Part shown: piece by piece, positions 7,504 to 13,929 of the stretch
Layout of the letters: every line of letters begins with the position of its first letter
How positions within the stretch are numbered: position 1 is the stretch's first letter
DNA from: an uncultured Ruminococcus sp.
GTDB taxonomy: Bacteria; Bacillota_A; Clostridia; Oscillospirales; Acutalibacteraceae
NCBI GenBank assembly: GCA_902798605.1
Contig: CADBXH010000085.1
Coordinates: 1 to 13,957, forward strand
DNA length: 13,957 bases
Direction: 5' to 3'
The notes under the pieces: model-generated
What the model was told of the DNA's origin: nothing
Databases searched by the model: none
The model's input: the letters and a program-made list of their open reading frames with translations, nothing else
Made by a program: the position numbers and the translations under genes

Positions 7504-7601
7504 AACACTGTAAGGCAACTTTGCCGTACATCTTTGCAATATATATTCAGCTCTATTGCCTGAACGGCAGAGCTTTAATATAACCGGAGAGGAGCTTATA
7601 A

Positions 7602-8294
7602 ATGATTGGTATTATTTGCGCTTTGAAAATCGAAGTAAACGGACTTAAGGAGCTTATGGAAAACTCCGAGTCCACAAAAAAGGCAGGTCTTGAGTTTATC
7701 AGCGGACAGATTTTTGAAAAGGATGTTGTCCTGCTCGAATGCGGAATGGGCAAGGTCAACGCCGCTGTGGGCACTCAGATCATGATTGACCTGTTCAATC
7801 CCGACGTTATCATCAACTCGGGTATCGCGGGCAGTCTTTCAAAGAACCTGACGATCGGCGACATAGTTATCTCGACCGACTGCGTTGAGCACGATATGAA
7901 CTGCACCGAGCTCGGCGATCCGAGAGGACAGATCCAGTTCACCGATGAAAAGAGGATCGCTATCCCGGCCGACAAGGACACCTGCAAAAAGCTGGTTGAA
8001 TGCTGTCAGGGCCTCGGCTCGCACGTTATGACAGGACGTATCGCGACCGGCGATATCTTTGTTACATACAGAGGCAAGCGCGATTTTATCGCTTTTGAAT
8101 TTGACGCTCTCTGCTGCGAAATGGAGGGCGCCGCCGTAGGCCACGTTTGCTATATGAACAAGGTTCCGTTCGCCATCCTGCGCTCTATCAGCGACGACTT
8201 TAAGTTCAACACATCCGAAAACTACGACGAGTTCAAGCATCTTGCCGCCGAAAGATCTATCAAGGCGCTCAAGAAGTTTATCAGAATGGACTAA
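7602..8294 (+). CDS. mtnN: 5'-methylthioadenosine/S-adenosylhomocysteine nucleosidase
   Basis: A 230-aa cytosolic nucleosidase that cleaves the N-glycosidic bond of MTA and SAH, releasing adenine. It feeds methionine salvage and the activated methyl cycle and, through S-ribosylhomocysteine, possible AI-2 production. The length is normal. It opens with MIGIICALKIEVNGLKE, placing a Glu at 11, and contains INSGIAGSL (71-79), GDIVI, the ribose-binding/catalytic CCEMEGAAVGHV (E173, E175) and ISDD (D198), which match the E. coli Glu12, Glu174 and Asp197 positions. AGGAG lies 7 nt before the ATG. It is the only gene in its transcription unit, with a promoter at 7475-7503 and a terminator at 8312-8342. 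Confidence 0.95.
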   Translation: MIGIICALKIEVNGLKELMENSESTKKAGLEFISGQIFEKDVVLLECGMGKVNAAVGTQIMIDLFNPDVIINSGIAGSLSKNLTIGDIVISTDCVEHDMNCTELGDPRGQIQFTDEKRIAIPADKDTCKKLVECCQGLGSHVMTGRIATGDIFVTYRGKRDFIAFEFDALCCEMEGAAVGHVCYMNKVPFAILRSISDDFKFNTSENYDEFKHLAAERSIKALKKFIRMD

Positions 8295-8311
8295 AATATT
8301 TTTGCAAGCCG

Positions 8312-8342
8312 CAGCCTCTTGCTTTTTGTAAGGGGCTGTTTT
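8312..8342 (+). terminator. Intrinsic terminator of mtnN
   Basis: CAGCCTCTT (8312-8320) pairs with AAGGGGCTG (8330-8338), 9 bp with one G-U pair and a 9-nt loop, followed by TTTTGTTTG. It starts 18 nt after the stop codon. Confidence 0.8.
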
Positions 8343-8394
8343 GTTTGCGGCTGTTTACATTTTTGGGGCAACGCCGACAATTTTGAGAAAAATC

Positions 8395-8424
8395 TTGACA
8401 TTTGGGTGCGGAATATGGTATGAT
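8395..8424 (+). promoter_or_regulatory. Promoter of tRNA-Trp
   Basis: A perfect TTGACA (8395-8400) is followed 18 nt later by TATGAT (8419-8424). The tRNA begins about 30 nt downstream of the expected start. Confidence 0.7.
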
Positions 8425-8461
8425 ACTTCTCGCAGGCAAAACGCCGCAGAATAATATACAT

Positions 8462-8537
8462 AGGGGTATAGCTCAGTTGGTAGAGCAGCGGTCTCCAAAA
8501 CCGCGTGCCGAGGGTTCAAGTCCTTCTGCCCCTGCCA
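8462..8537 (+). tRNA. tRNA-Trp (anticodon CCA)
   Basis: A full cloverleaf can be drawn. The acceptor stem pairs AGGGGTA with TGCCCCT (one G-U pair), followed by a G discriminator and an encoded CCA (8535-8537). The D stem pairs GCTC with GAGC around AGTTGGTA. The anticodon stem pairs GCGGT with ACCGC around CTCCAAA, with anticodon CCA at 8495-8497. The T stem pairs GAGGG with CCTTC around TTCAAGT. The 3' end is the apparent attachment site of the mobile element on its right. Confidence 0.98.
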
Positions 8538-8546
8538 TCAATTTTT

Positions 8547-8584
8547 GGCTTCGGAAAGCGATTTCCGAAGCCTTTTCTCTTTTA
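8547..8584 (+). terminator. Terminator after tRNA-Trp
   Basis: A perfect 11-bp stem GGCTTCGGAAA / TTTCCGAAGCC (8547-8557 with 8562-8572) with a GCGA tetraloop is followed by TTTTCTCTTTT. It lies between the tRNA and the convergent integrase gene. The inverted repeat AATTTTTGG (8540-8548) / CCAAAAATT (8591-8599) brackets it and could mark recombinase core sites. Confidence 0.85.
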
Positions 8585-8597
8585 ATTCTACCAAAAA

Positions 8598-9797
8598 TTA
8601 TACCACCTTTATGCGATGTTCAAATTTATGGCGCTGTCGCAAATTTATGGCGCTGTCGAGAGCGTTTATCGTCGTCTCCTTTGCGGTCTTTCGACGGTTG
8701 ATATAAATTCTCTCGGTGGTCTGTACGCTTTCGTGTCCGAGCAAAACGGAAATGTCCTGAATCGGTACGCCGTTGTCGTCGAGGATACTCGCCACAGAGT
8801 GGCGAAATCCGTGGATCGTACAATGCGGCAAGCCGGCGTTTTCGGTCAGACGGTTTACCACTCGATTGATTGCGCTGAGGTTGACATACGGTTTTCCGAG
8901 AACGGTGCGGACAATGAAGTTGTGACTTTTGTCGTAGCCATTGCCCAACAGCTTGGCATAATCCTCCTGCCGCTGTTTTTCCTCTTTCAGCGCTTCCAGA
9001 ACGGTATCGTTGAGCGGAATTTTGCGGTTACTGCTCGCCGTTTTCGGCGTTGTAATTTGCATTGTCACGTCCTTGCGACTCCCTGTTCTGCTCTTGTTTA
9101 CCCGCAAGAGCTTTTTATCATAGTCTACATCATCCCACGTCAGGGCAAGCAATTCGCCCTTTCTCAGCCCTGTATAGAGCGCTAAAAGCAGGAATATGTA
9201 GATATGGCTCTCGTGCTCTTTTGCGTAAAGCAGAAGCTTTCTGACCTGCTGTGCGTTGTACTCGGGAACGTCCTTCTTGATACTGTGAGGAAATGACGGC
9301 ATACGGCTCCTTAATACCGGATTCTCGTTAACATAGCGATTCTCAAGAGCGTATTCATACGCCGACGACAACACTCCTCGGATATTTTTGACTGTTTTGT
9401 AGCCTAATCCGCCCTTGCCGTTTGACTTACCGTGTTGAGAGAGAAACACAAAATACTTGGTGAACACCTCCGGCTTCATATCCTTGAACTTGTATCTCTT
9501 TGACTCAAAATAGGGCTTTAGCTTGCCGCTCACGGTCTTGTCATAGGATTCCCAAGTAGAGGGCTTTATGATTCCCTTGATACCTTTCAGCCATTTGTCG
9601 AGAAAGTCGGTAAAGAGTACATCGTCGCATTCAAGGTTGATATCCTTGTAGCTCTCAATGATCTCTTTCATCTTCTGCTCTGCTCGGCGTTTGTTGCTAC
9701 CCTTAACGGGTATCTTCGTGGCAATCATTTTCTGTTTGCCGTTGACACGAAATTTGGCATAGTAGTAATTGCCTTTTATTATTAAGCTTCCTTCCAA
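8598..9797 (-). CDS. int: Tyrosine recombinase/integrase, Tn916-Int-like
   Basis: A 399-aa site-specific recombinase expected to integrate and excise the element at tRNA-Trp. The arm-binding N-terminus (about 1-55) starts GSLIIKGNYYYAKFRVNGK. A core-binding SAM-like domain (about 60-165) follows, then the catalytic domain with R212 (TGLRKGEL), K252 (TPKT), H329-G-F-R332-H333, H355 (LLGHES) and nucleophile Y365 (ERIYINRR). All catalytic residues are present. The start is a TTG at 9797 with AGGA 7 nt upstream. The C-terminus is altered: a 19-bp tandem duplication (8621-8658) shifts the frame after ALDSAINL and adds RQRHKFEHRIKVV. With a single copy the protein would end ALDSAINLNIA at a TAA at 8609-8611. 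It is probably cotranscribed with the HTH gene 28 nt upstream. Confidence 0.95.
   Translation of the reverse strand: MEGSLIIKGNYYYAKFRVNGKQKMIATKIPVKGSNKRRAEQKMKEIIESYKDINLECDDVLFTDFLDKWLKGIKGIIKPSTWESYDKTVSGKLKPYFESKRYKFKDMKPEVFTKYFVFLSQHGKSNGKGGLGYKTVKNIRGVLSSAYEYALENRYVNENPVLRSRMPSFPHSIKKDVPEYNAQQVRKLLLYAKEHESHIYIFLLLALYTGLRKGELLALTWDDVDYDKKLLRVNKSRTGSRKDVTMQITTPKTASSNRKIPLNDTVLEALKEEKQRQEDYAKLLGNGYDKSHNFIVRTVLGKPYVNLSAINRVVNRLTENAGLPHCTIHGFRHSVASILDDNGVPIQDISVLLGHESVQTTERIYINRRKTAKETTINALDSAINLRQRHKFEHRIKVV
8621..8658. repeat. 19-bp perfect tandem direct repeat in the integrase 3' end
   Basis: Two exact adjacent copies of CAAATTTATGGCGCTGTCG lie at 8621-8639 and 8640-8658. The unit is not a multiple of three, so copy number decides the reading frame of the last codons of the integrase. 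A one-copy allele restores a shorter C-terminus ending at 8609. Confidence 0.95.
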
Positions 9798-9825
9798 TTT
9801 TTTGTCCTTTCTTAAGATTTGTGAT

Positions 9826-10020
9826 TTAGTTTTCCGTAATAGCGGTTATAAAGTTTATAACGCTTTGTTTCGGTACGATATATCTTTTACCCACCCTAAT
9901 ATTTCGGATTTCGTTGCTTTTCAAGAGAGAATATACTGAGTTCTTCCCGATATGCAATATCTCCATCACATCTTCAATGGATAAAATCTCATCGTACTCT
10001 GTAAACATTTCTTTACTCAT
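9826..10020 (-). CDS. Excisionase-like small HTH protein, paralogue 1
   Basis: A 64-aa HTH_17/MerR-like DNA-binding protein. Core features are MFTEYDEILSIEDVMEILHIG, then the recognition segment NSVYSLLKSNEIRNIRVGKRYIVPKQSVINF. This arrangement (V..VYxLLKSxxI, VGKRYxxPKxSxxxF) is shared with Xis-type recombination directionality factors and small regulators. It sits 28 nt upstream of the integrase start, the usual place for an excisionase, with AAGGTG before its ATG. It is the most integrase-proximal of three paralogues in a row and the best candidate for the excision factor. Its upstream region carries a dyad and weak promoter shared with paralogue 2. Confidence 0.85.
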   Translation of the reverse strand: MSKEMFTEYDEILSIEDVMEILHIGKNSVYSLLKSNEIRNIRVGKRYIVPKQSVINFITAITEN

Positions 10021-10024
10021 TTTG

Positions 10025-10062
10025 CACCTTTCTTATTGGTTGAAAGCCCGCTGTGATTACAG
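10025..10062. repeat. 38-bp intergenic repeat, copy 1 (upstream of HTH paralogue 1)
   Basis: This segment matches 10302-10339 at 37 of 38 positions. It covers the ribosome binding site region just before the HTH start and the first half of the TGTGAT dyad. The match stops at the ATG side where the genes have diverged, so the leader is better conserved than much of the coding sequence. Confidence 0.9.
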
Positions 10063-10071
10063 TCTATCACA
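10052..10071. promoter_or_regulatory. Dyad operator candidate upstream of HTH paralogue 1
   Basis: TGTGAT-N8-ATCACA (10052-10057 and 10066-10071). A weak minus-strand promoter (TTGTAG 10084-10089, 17 nt, TAGACT 10061-10066) has its -10 box inside the dyad. The geometry is identical to the second copy, which suggests repression or autoregulation by one of the HTH proteins. Confidence 0.5.
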
Positions 10072-10104
10072 CCGGAACATCAACTACAAACGTGCAAATA
10101 AGAA

Positions 10105-10296
10105 TTACTGAAAATCGAAAAGTTCAATTACACTTTTCTTCGGGATGACATATTTCTTGCCAACCTTCAGGCTACGTATTTCTCCTGATTTCAGCATTTG
10201 ATATACCGATACTCTGCCGATTTGAAGCATTTTCATCACTTCTTCAACAGTCACGATATCGCCGTATTCGGAAAACATATCTTTTATTTGTTTCAT
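10105..10296 (-). CDS. Excisionase-like small HTH protein, paralogue 2
   Basis: A 63-aa protein with the same plan as its neighbours: MFSEYGDIVTVEEVMKMLQIGRVSVYQMLKSGEIRSLKVGKKYVIPKKSVIELF. I chose the ATG at 10296 because GAAAGGTGAG precedes it, as in paralogue 1. An in-frame ATG further upstream (10347) lies inside the conserved intergenic repeat. It is probably a DNA-binding regulator or directionality factor. Its own leader carries the second copy of the intergenic repeat and a dyad. Confidence 0.83.
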   Translation of the reverse strand: MKQIKDMFSEYGDIVTVEEVMKMLQIGRVSVYQMLKSGEIRSLKVGKKYVIPKKSVIELFDFQ

Positions 10297-10301
10297 TTTC
10301 T

Positions 10302-10339
10302 CACCTTTCTTATTGGTTGAAAGCCCGCTGTGATAACAG
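10302..10339. repeat. 38-bp intergenic repeat, copy 2 (upstream of HTH paralogue 2)
   Basis: Nearly identical to 10025-10062, with one mismatch, and at the corresponding place before the next HTH gene. This supports tandem duplication of an HTH gene together with its control region. Confidence 0.9.
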
Positions 10340-10348
10340 AATATCACA
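10329..10348. promoter_or_regulatory. Dyad operator candidate upstream of HTH paralogue 2
   Basis: TGTGATA-N6-TATCACA (10329-10335 and 10342-10348) is the cleaner of the two dyads. The minus-strand promoter candidate TTGATA (10362-10367), 18 nt, TATTCT (10338-10343) has its -10 box inside the dyad, at the same offset as in copy 1. Confidence 0.5.
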
Positions 10349-10386
10349 ACGAGCTATCAACTATCAAATGTGCGAACTAAAAAGCA

Positions 10387-10578
10387 CTAAGCGGCAAGAA
10401 AATCAATAATGCTTTTTTTGGGAATGATATATCTTTTACCGACTTTTAAAGTATGGATTCTACCCGACTTCAATAAGTCATAGACCGTAACCTTACTGAG
10501 ATGCAGCATTTTGGATACGTCATCAACAGATACCACATCATCATATTCGGTAAACATTTCATAAACCTTTTCAGCCAT
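10387..10578 (-). CDS. Excisionase-like small HTH protein, paralogue 3
   Basis: A 63-aa paralogue: MFTEYDDVVSVDDVSKMLHLSKVTVYDLLKSGRIHTLKVGKRYIIPKKSIIDFL. The ATG at 10578 follows the stop of the ParB-like gene by 5 nt, with GAGGTG provided by the end of that gene. Unlike paralogues 1 and 2 it has no intergenic dyad of its own and appears to be translated from the relaxase/ParB transcript. It may link mobilization gene expression to control of the excision module. That role is an inference. Confidence 0.83.
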   Translation of the reverse strand: MAEKVYEMFTEYDDVVSVDDVSKMLHLSKVTVYDLLKSGRIHTLKVGKRYIIPKKSIIDFLAA

Positions 10579-10583
10579 AGCTT

Positions 10584-11438
10584 TCACCTCGCTTCCCTGT
10601 TTCTGTTTCGGACACGGCGCTGATAATCGGCTTGCGCCAGCTTCATCATTCGCCGTTGAACTTCCTGCGGACTGCATTTCGGAAAATATTTACTCAGCTC
10701 GTCATACTGAAAACTGATCTTCTCTCGCTGATTGGGCTTGTCCGCCGAGATAATTCTTTCAATTACTTCGCTGTCAAGTCTGCCCGATTGCGAGAGCTTT
10801 TTCATTTGGATCGCCTGTGAGAGCGAGGGCGTTTTGTCCTCCAGCTCTATCGCTTCGAGCAAATCCTGTTGTTCATATTCGGACAGATAAGATAGCTCTA
10901 CGCCGACGCTGAAAGCGATTCGTTCCTCATCCACCATTTTCAAAAGCTGCGGAATCAGATTTGTTAAGCGTATGTAGCGTTGAATTTGCCTTGCACTTTC
11001 GCCTGAATTCTCAGCTATCAATTCATCTGTTCTTAACTTTGTGCCAAGTTGGCACGAAGTTTTGCCTTGATGTTTCATAGCTTCGAGCTTCATCTTGTAA
11101 GCGAACGCCTTTTCGCTCGGCAGGATATGCTCACGCTGTAGGTTAGCGTCAACCATTGCGATCACCGCTTCATCATCCGTCATTTCTCTGACAATCACGG
11201 GTATGTTTTCAAGTCCGAGCTTGCGGCAGGCTTCCAAGCGGCGATGTCCTGAGATAAGTTCATAACCGCCGTCCGGCAACGGTCTTGCGAGCAACGGGGT
11301 GATCGTTCCGACCTTGCCGATACTCTCGACAATCTTCGCCATATCCTCATTGTCCGCCACGGTGAACGGATGATTGCGGAACGGCTGTATTTCTTTGATG
11401 GGAATGCTCTGAACATTCTCCTGAATGGGTTTTGTCAT
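10584..11438 (-). CDS. ParB/Spo0J-like partition or regulatory protein
   Basis: A 284-aa ParB-family protein. The N-terminal ParB/Sulfiredoxin-like nuclease or CTPase domain (about 10-100) shows IPIKEIQPFRNHPF, GTITPLLARPLPDGGYELISGHRR (box II, here GHRR) and ANLQREHILPSEKAFAYKMKLEAM. A KorB-like HTH follows (about 105-185: ENSGESARQIQRYIRLTNLIPQLLKMVDEERI, then FSVGVELSYL). The C-terminus is basic. Such proteins are common in Firmicute integrative and mobilizable elements, where they may stabilise the excised circle or regulate transfer genes. The ATG overlaps the relaxase stop (ATGA, 11435-11438), so the two are translationally coupled. I see no parS-like 16-mer in the window. Confidence 0.9.
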   Translation of the reverse strand: MTKPIQENVQSIPIKEIQPFRNHPFTVADNEDMAKIVESIGKVGTITPLLARPLPDGGYELISGHRRLEACRKLGLENIPVIVREMTDDEAVIAMVDANLQREHILPSEKAFAYKMKLEAMKHQGKTSCQLGTKLRTDELIAENSGESARQIQRYIRLTNLIPQLLKMVDEERIAFSVGVELSYLSEYEQQDLLEAIELEDKTPSLSQAIQMKKLSQSGRLDSEVIERIISADKPNQREKISFQYDELSKYFPKCSPQEVQRRMMKLAQADYQRRVRNRNREAR

Positions 11439-12805
11439 CTTTCATATTCCTTCTTTCTTGTATTAGGTTTCCTTCCTCTTGCGAGGTTTTGCGCTTGTAT
11501 TTCACAGCGGATATTTTCGTTGATCTTCGGTTCATCCTCAATGATCGTGAGGGCGATTTTCTTTTCCCTGCGGAGCTGCCGCAGGAGCGTTGTGCAGTCG
11601 TCACGGCTCTTTTTCAGCTCCTTGATTCTGTCGTCGTCATCGCAGTGACGCAGCTTGTTATACACCTTCTCACGCAGTTCGATGACTTCTTTGATCTCCT
11701 TATCGGTATCGGTGATAAAGGTTTTAACGTCGTCGATCGTGTGCAGCTTTTTGTTTGAAAGCAAAGTCACTTGCCGTGAAAACCTGTCCAAATATCTCCA
11801 CGCTTCACGCATCTCAGCCGATAACGGTTTACGCTGATTCCACTTTGGCAGCCTGCCCATCAGGAACATATAATGAAGGTACTTGGCATATAAACCGCCG
11901 AAGCATTTGAGCAGCTTGAAACTGCCACGGTATCGGATTTTCTTCGGTCTATAATCTCTCATTTTCACTCTGGAATAGTGATACTCATCAAAGTGCTTGT
12001 ATCCGTACTGCTGATAATGAACCTTGATTCTGCGGAGGATGGCTTCGTTTGTATATTCATCACCCAAGCGGTACATCCTCACAGATTTGTTGCTATTCAC
12101 AGAGCAAATCGTCCAATATCTTCGCCGAGGATTGGTGTTGACGATAAAGCCTTGGCTTTTCATTACACGGTCAAAGCTCGATATGCTGTATGAACGTTCT
12201 ATACCGAAATCAATAGCTTTCCGCATAAGATTGAACGTTGTCGGCTCGCCGTTTTTCTCGGCAAAGTAAATGCTCCTCGGCGTTTTGCCTGTCGGATTTT
12301 TGATAACGGTCAGATTATGTTCGGCACAAAGCTCGTCCGACAAAGCACGAAATTTCCAGTAAGCGCCCTCGTTGCAATCAAACTTTTTGCCCATCCACAT
12401 ATTGGTGCTGCAAACGACAAAGTGATTGTGCAGCGTACCGGTATTCAGATGCGTTGCTACCACCACCTGATAATCGTTGCCCCACATTTTCTTTGCCAAC
12501 TCAACGCCGATTTCGTGACAAAGCTCCGGCGTAATCTCGCCTGTTTTGAAACTCTGATAGGCGTGATAGGCAACGTTTCCGCCTGTTTTTCCGAAGCGTT
12601 CCTGCACGGCGTTCATCTCCTCAAAGGCGGTTTCGGCGTTGCAATTCACGCCCGTCACATAGCAACGACTTTCCGTTTTCGCTTCGTCACCGGCGTAGTT
12701 GATTGCCTTTTTCAAATCGGGATCAACCGTCTTTTCGGGGTTGGCTGCGTAGTTCACAGTTCGCTCCAAGTTGTCCTTAACCGCCCAAATTTTTGTCGTC
12801 GCCAC
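11435..12805 (-). CDS. MOB-P-type relaxase/mobilization nuclease
   Basis: A 456-aa relaxase expected to nick oriT and lead the strand during transfer. I chose a GTG start at 12805 (VATTKIWAVKDNLERTVNYAANPEKT), with AGGAGG 9 nt upstream. The ATG at 12814 abuts that ribosome binding site. Motif I includes Tyr19 in NYAANPEKT, the probable nucleophile. Another family signature is AYHAYQSFKTGEITPE (about 79-94), and motif III is ATHLNTGTLHNHFVV with H119, H126 and H128 for metal binding. The C-terminal third is Arg/Lys-rich with a likely coiled coil (KEIKEVIELREKVYNKL and KELKKSRDDCTTLLRQLRREKK). It overlaps mobC by 29 nt at the 5' end and the ParB-like gene by 4 nt at the 3' end, so the three are one coupled unit. 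Confidence 0.92.
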   Translation of the reverse strand: MATTKIWAVKDNLERTVNYAANPEKTVDPDLKKAINYAGDEAKTESRCYVTGVNCNAETAFEEMNAVQERFGKTGGNVAYHAYQSFKTGEITPELCHEIGVELAKKMWGNDYQVVVATHLNTGTLHNHFVVCSTNMWMGKKFDCNEGAYWKFRALSDELCAEHNLTVIKNPTGKTPRSIYFAEKNGEPTTFNLMRKAIDFGIERSYSISSFDRVMKSQGFIVNTNPRRRYWTICSVNSNKSVRMYRLGDEYTNEAILRRIKVHYQQYGYKHFDEYHYSRVKMRDYRPKKIRYRGSFKLLKCFGGLYAKYLHYMFLMGRLPKWNQRKPLSAEMREAWRYLDRFSRQVTLLSNKKLHTIDDVKTFITDTDKEIKEVIELREKVYNKLRHCDDDDRIKELKKSRDDCTTLLRQLRREKKIALTIIEDEPKINENIRCEIQAQNLARGRKPNTRKKEYER

Positions 12806-13097
12806 CGCTGTCATCCTCCTCTCGTTCGTGGTAAGCGGAGAGAATTTTCTGCTCGATATACGAGAGTTTTCTCTCCAAAATCCTTCCGTCAAGCGGATAC
12901 AAATTGCTCCGCAAATCGTTCACGGAAGCGTACGCTTCATAAAGCTTTTGGCTCGGTTTTTCGGTCAGCTTTTTGTTCAAACCGACCTTTCTCAGATACT
13001 CCGAGAGCGAAATCCCATAGTGCTTTGCGGCTCTTTTCAACCGCTTTTTCTCGCCCTCGGTTACTCTGACATTGATGTTAAAATTGCGCTTTCGCAT
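12777..13097 (-). CDS. mobC: MobC-like relaxosome accessory protein
   Basis: A 106-aa protein with an N-terminal ribbon-helix-helix-like segment (RNFNINVRVTEGEKKRLKRAAKHYGISLSEYLRKVGL) and a helical tail, matching plasmid mobilization relaxosome protein MobC. MobC proteins bind oriT beside the nick and help the relaxase open the strands. AAGGAAG precedes the ATG. Its 3' end overlaps the relaxase start. The likely oriT lies immediately upstream (13100-13245), which is the usual position. Confidence 0.85.
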   Translation of the reverse strand: MRKRNFNINVRVTEGEKKRLKRAAKHYGISLSEYLRKVGLNKKLTEKPSQKLYEAYASVNDLRSNLYPLDGRILERKLSYIEQKILSAYHEREEDDSGGDDKNLGG

Positions 13098-13121
13098 AGT
13101 TAAACTTCCTTTCTAAATTGG

Positions 13122-13240
13122 GGTTACAGGGGATCATTCCCCTTTCGGCTTTTCAGCCGCCGGTTTTGGCATTACAAAACCTATGCTCGCTACACCATAA
13201 GACTAACGTCCTGTGTAGAGCCGTGTAGCCACGTTACACA
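13122..13240. other. Putative oriT: hairpin-rich region upstream of mobC
   Basis: This gene-free stretch between mobC and the small acidic ORF is full of inverted repeats: AGGGG-ATCATT-CCCCT near 13128-13143, CGGCT-TTTC-AGCCG near 13146-13159, CTACAC (13190-13195) with GTGTAG (13213-13218), and TGTGTA (13212-13217) with TACACA (13235-13240) enclosing CGTG-TAGC-CACG. Nested dyads next to mobC and the relaxase are what an origin of transfer looks like. I cannot place the nick. Confidence 0.5.
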
Positions 13241-13282
13241 TTTTCAATGATTTCGATCTTCTCAAGGTAAACTTTGTTTTGA

Positions 13283-13438
13283 TTACTTTCCGAATAAAAA
13301 AGTCGGAGCTTCGTCCTGCGCTTTCATTTCAAGCGTTCCGGTGAATTCTCCGACCTCCTCCATCATCTGATAGTCCGAGGTGTCGATCATCATTTCTCTC
13401 ATCTCAACCAATGAGAATACTTTTGCGTTGTCGTTCAT
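13283..13438 (-). CDS. Small acidic hypothetical protein
   Basis: A 51-aa ORF starting at 13438 with a good AAAGGAG six nt upstream: MNDNAKVFSLVEMREMMIDT, ending DEAPTFLFGK. It is acidic and Met-rich, with no membrane segment or recognised motif. The strong ribosome binding site and the position inside the element's gene array support a real gene. I do not recognise a family. A start at 13486 would lack a comparable ribosome binding site. Confidence 0.6.
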   Translation of the reverse strand: MNDNAKVFSLVEMREMMIDTSDYQMMEEVGEFTGTLEMKAQDEAPTFLFGK

Positions 13439-13548
13439 TTGGTTCTCCTTTCCACTTCCCGAAAAAGAAATGTTTTCGCCGCCCATATAGGTAGGTGTGT
13501 TAAGATAAACTTCTTCTTTTTCGGTTAGTTATTTTTTTATTTATCTAT

Positions 13549-13929
13549 TTAGTTATTTATATATAGGAGCTGCTTCTGCCGTTCACGCTGACGGCGCTTG
13601 CGCTCGGCTGCCTTCTGCCGTTTTATTCGTTCGGCGCAGTGATCGCAGTAGCGTTTGTTGCGAGCCTTGGAATAAAAGCGTGAGCCGCAGCTTTGGCAGC
13701 GCTTGTAGTCGTTGCCGCAGATCAGCTCCCGGTACAGTTCCTTGTCGAGAGGAAGTACGGCGTCCTTGAAATGATTGCAGAAGATGTGATACTTGGAAAT
13801 CAGCTGCACGCAAGTGTGCGTTTCTCCGTCGTCAAGCAACAGACAGTTGCCGTCCATACAGTTGCAGCACTCCCGCCTGACCAAGCGGCTGACCTTCCGA
13901 AACTGTCCTGCTTTAATTTCAATGAGCAT
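13549..13929 (-). CDS. Cysteine-rich VLP-type protein with C-terminal zinc ribbon
   Basis: A 126-aa protein matching the Cys-rich VLP family found on Firmicute mobile elements. The N-terminal half has ECCNCMDGNCLLLDDG (C21, C22, C24, C29), C40, C51 and the AVLPLDKEL signature (VLP at 58-60), then C71. The C-terminal half has CQSCGSRF (C78, C81) and RYCDHC (C95, C98), a plausible four-Cys zinc site, followed by a very basic tail (KRQKAAERKRRQRERQK). AGGAGG lies 4 nt before the ATG. The Cys pairs and basic tail suggest nucleic-acid binding, but the function of the family is not established to my knowledge. Confidence 0.82.
   Translation of the reverse strand: MLIEIKAGQFRKVSRLVRRECCNCMDGNCLLLDDGETHTCVQLISKYHIFCNHFKDAVLPLDKELYRELICGNDYKRCQSCGSRFYSKARNKRYCDHCAERIKRQKAAERKRRQRERQKQLLYINN

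Noticed and set aside
7504..7601. SAM- or SAH-type riboswitch upstream of mtnN
   Set aside because: The leader has only small hairpins in about 90 nt and no recognisable riboswitch core or terminator before the gene.
8402..8701. Plus-strand 99-aa ORF
   Set aside because: It runs through the tRNA-Trp gene, its terminator and the integrase 3' end.
9826..10578. CRISPR-like repetition in the small-gene cluster
   Set aside because: The repeats are paralogous genes and two copies of one intergenic segment. There are no regular short spacers and no cas genes.
12317..13069. Plus-strand 250-aa ORF across relaxase and mobC
   Set aside because: It is antisense to two overlapping genes with clear motifs and has no support of its own.
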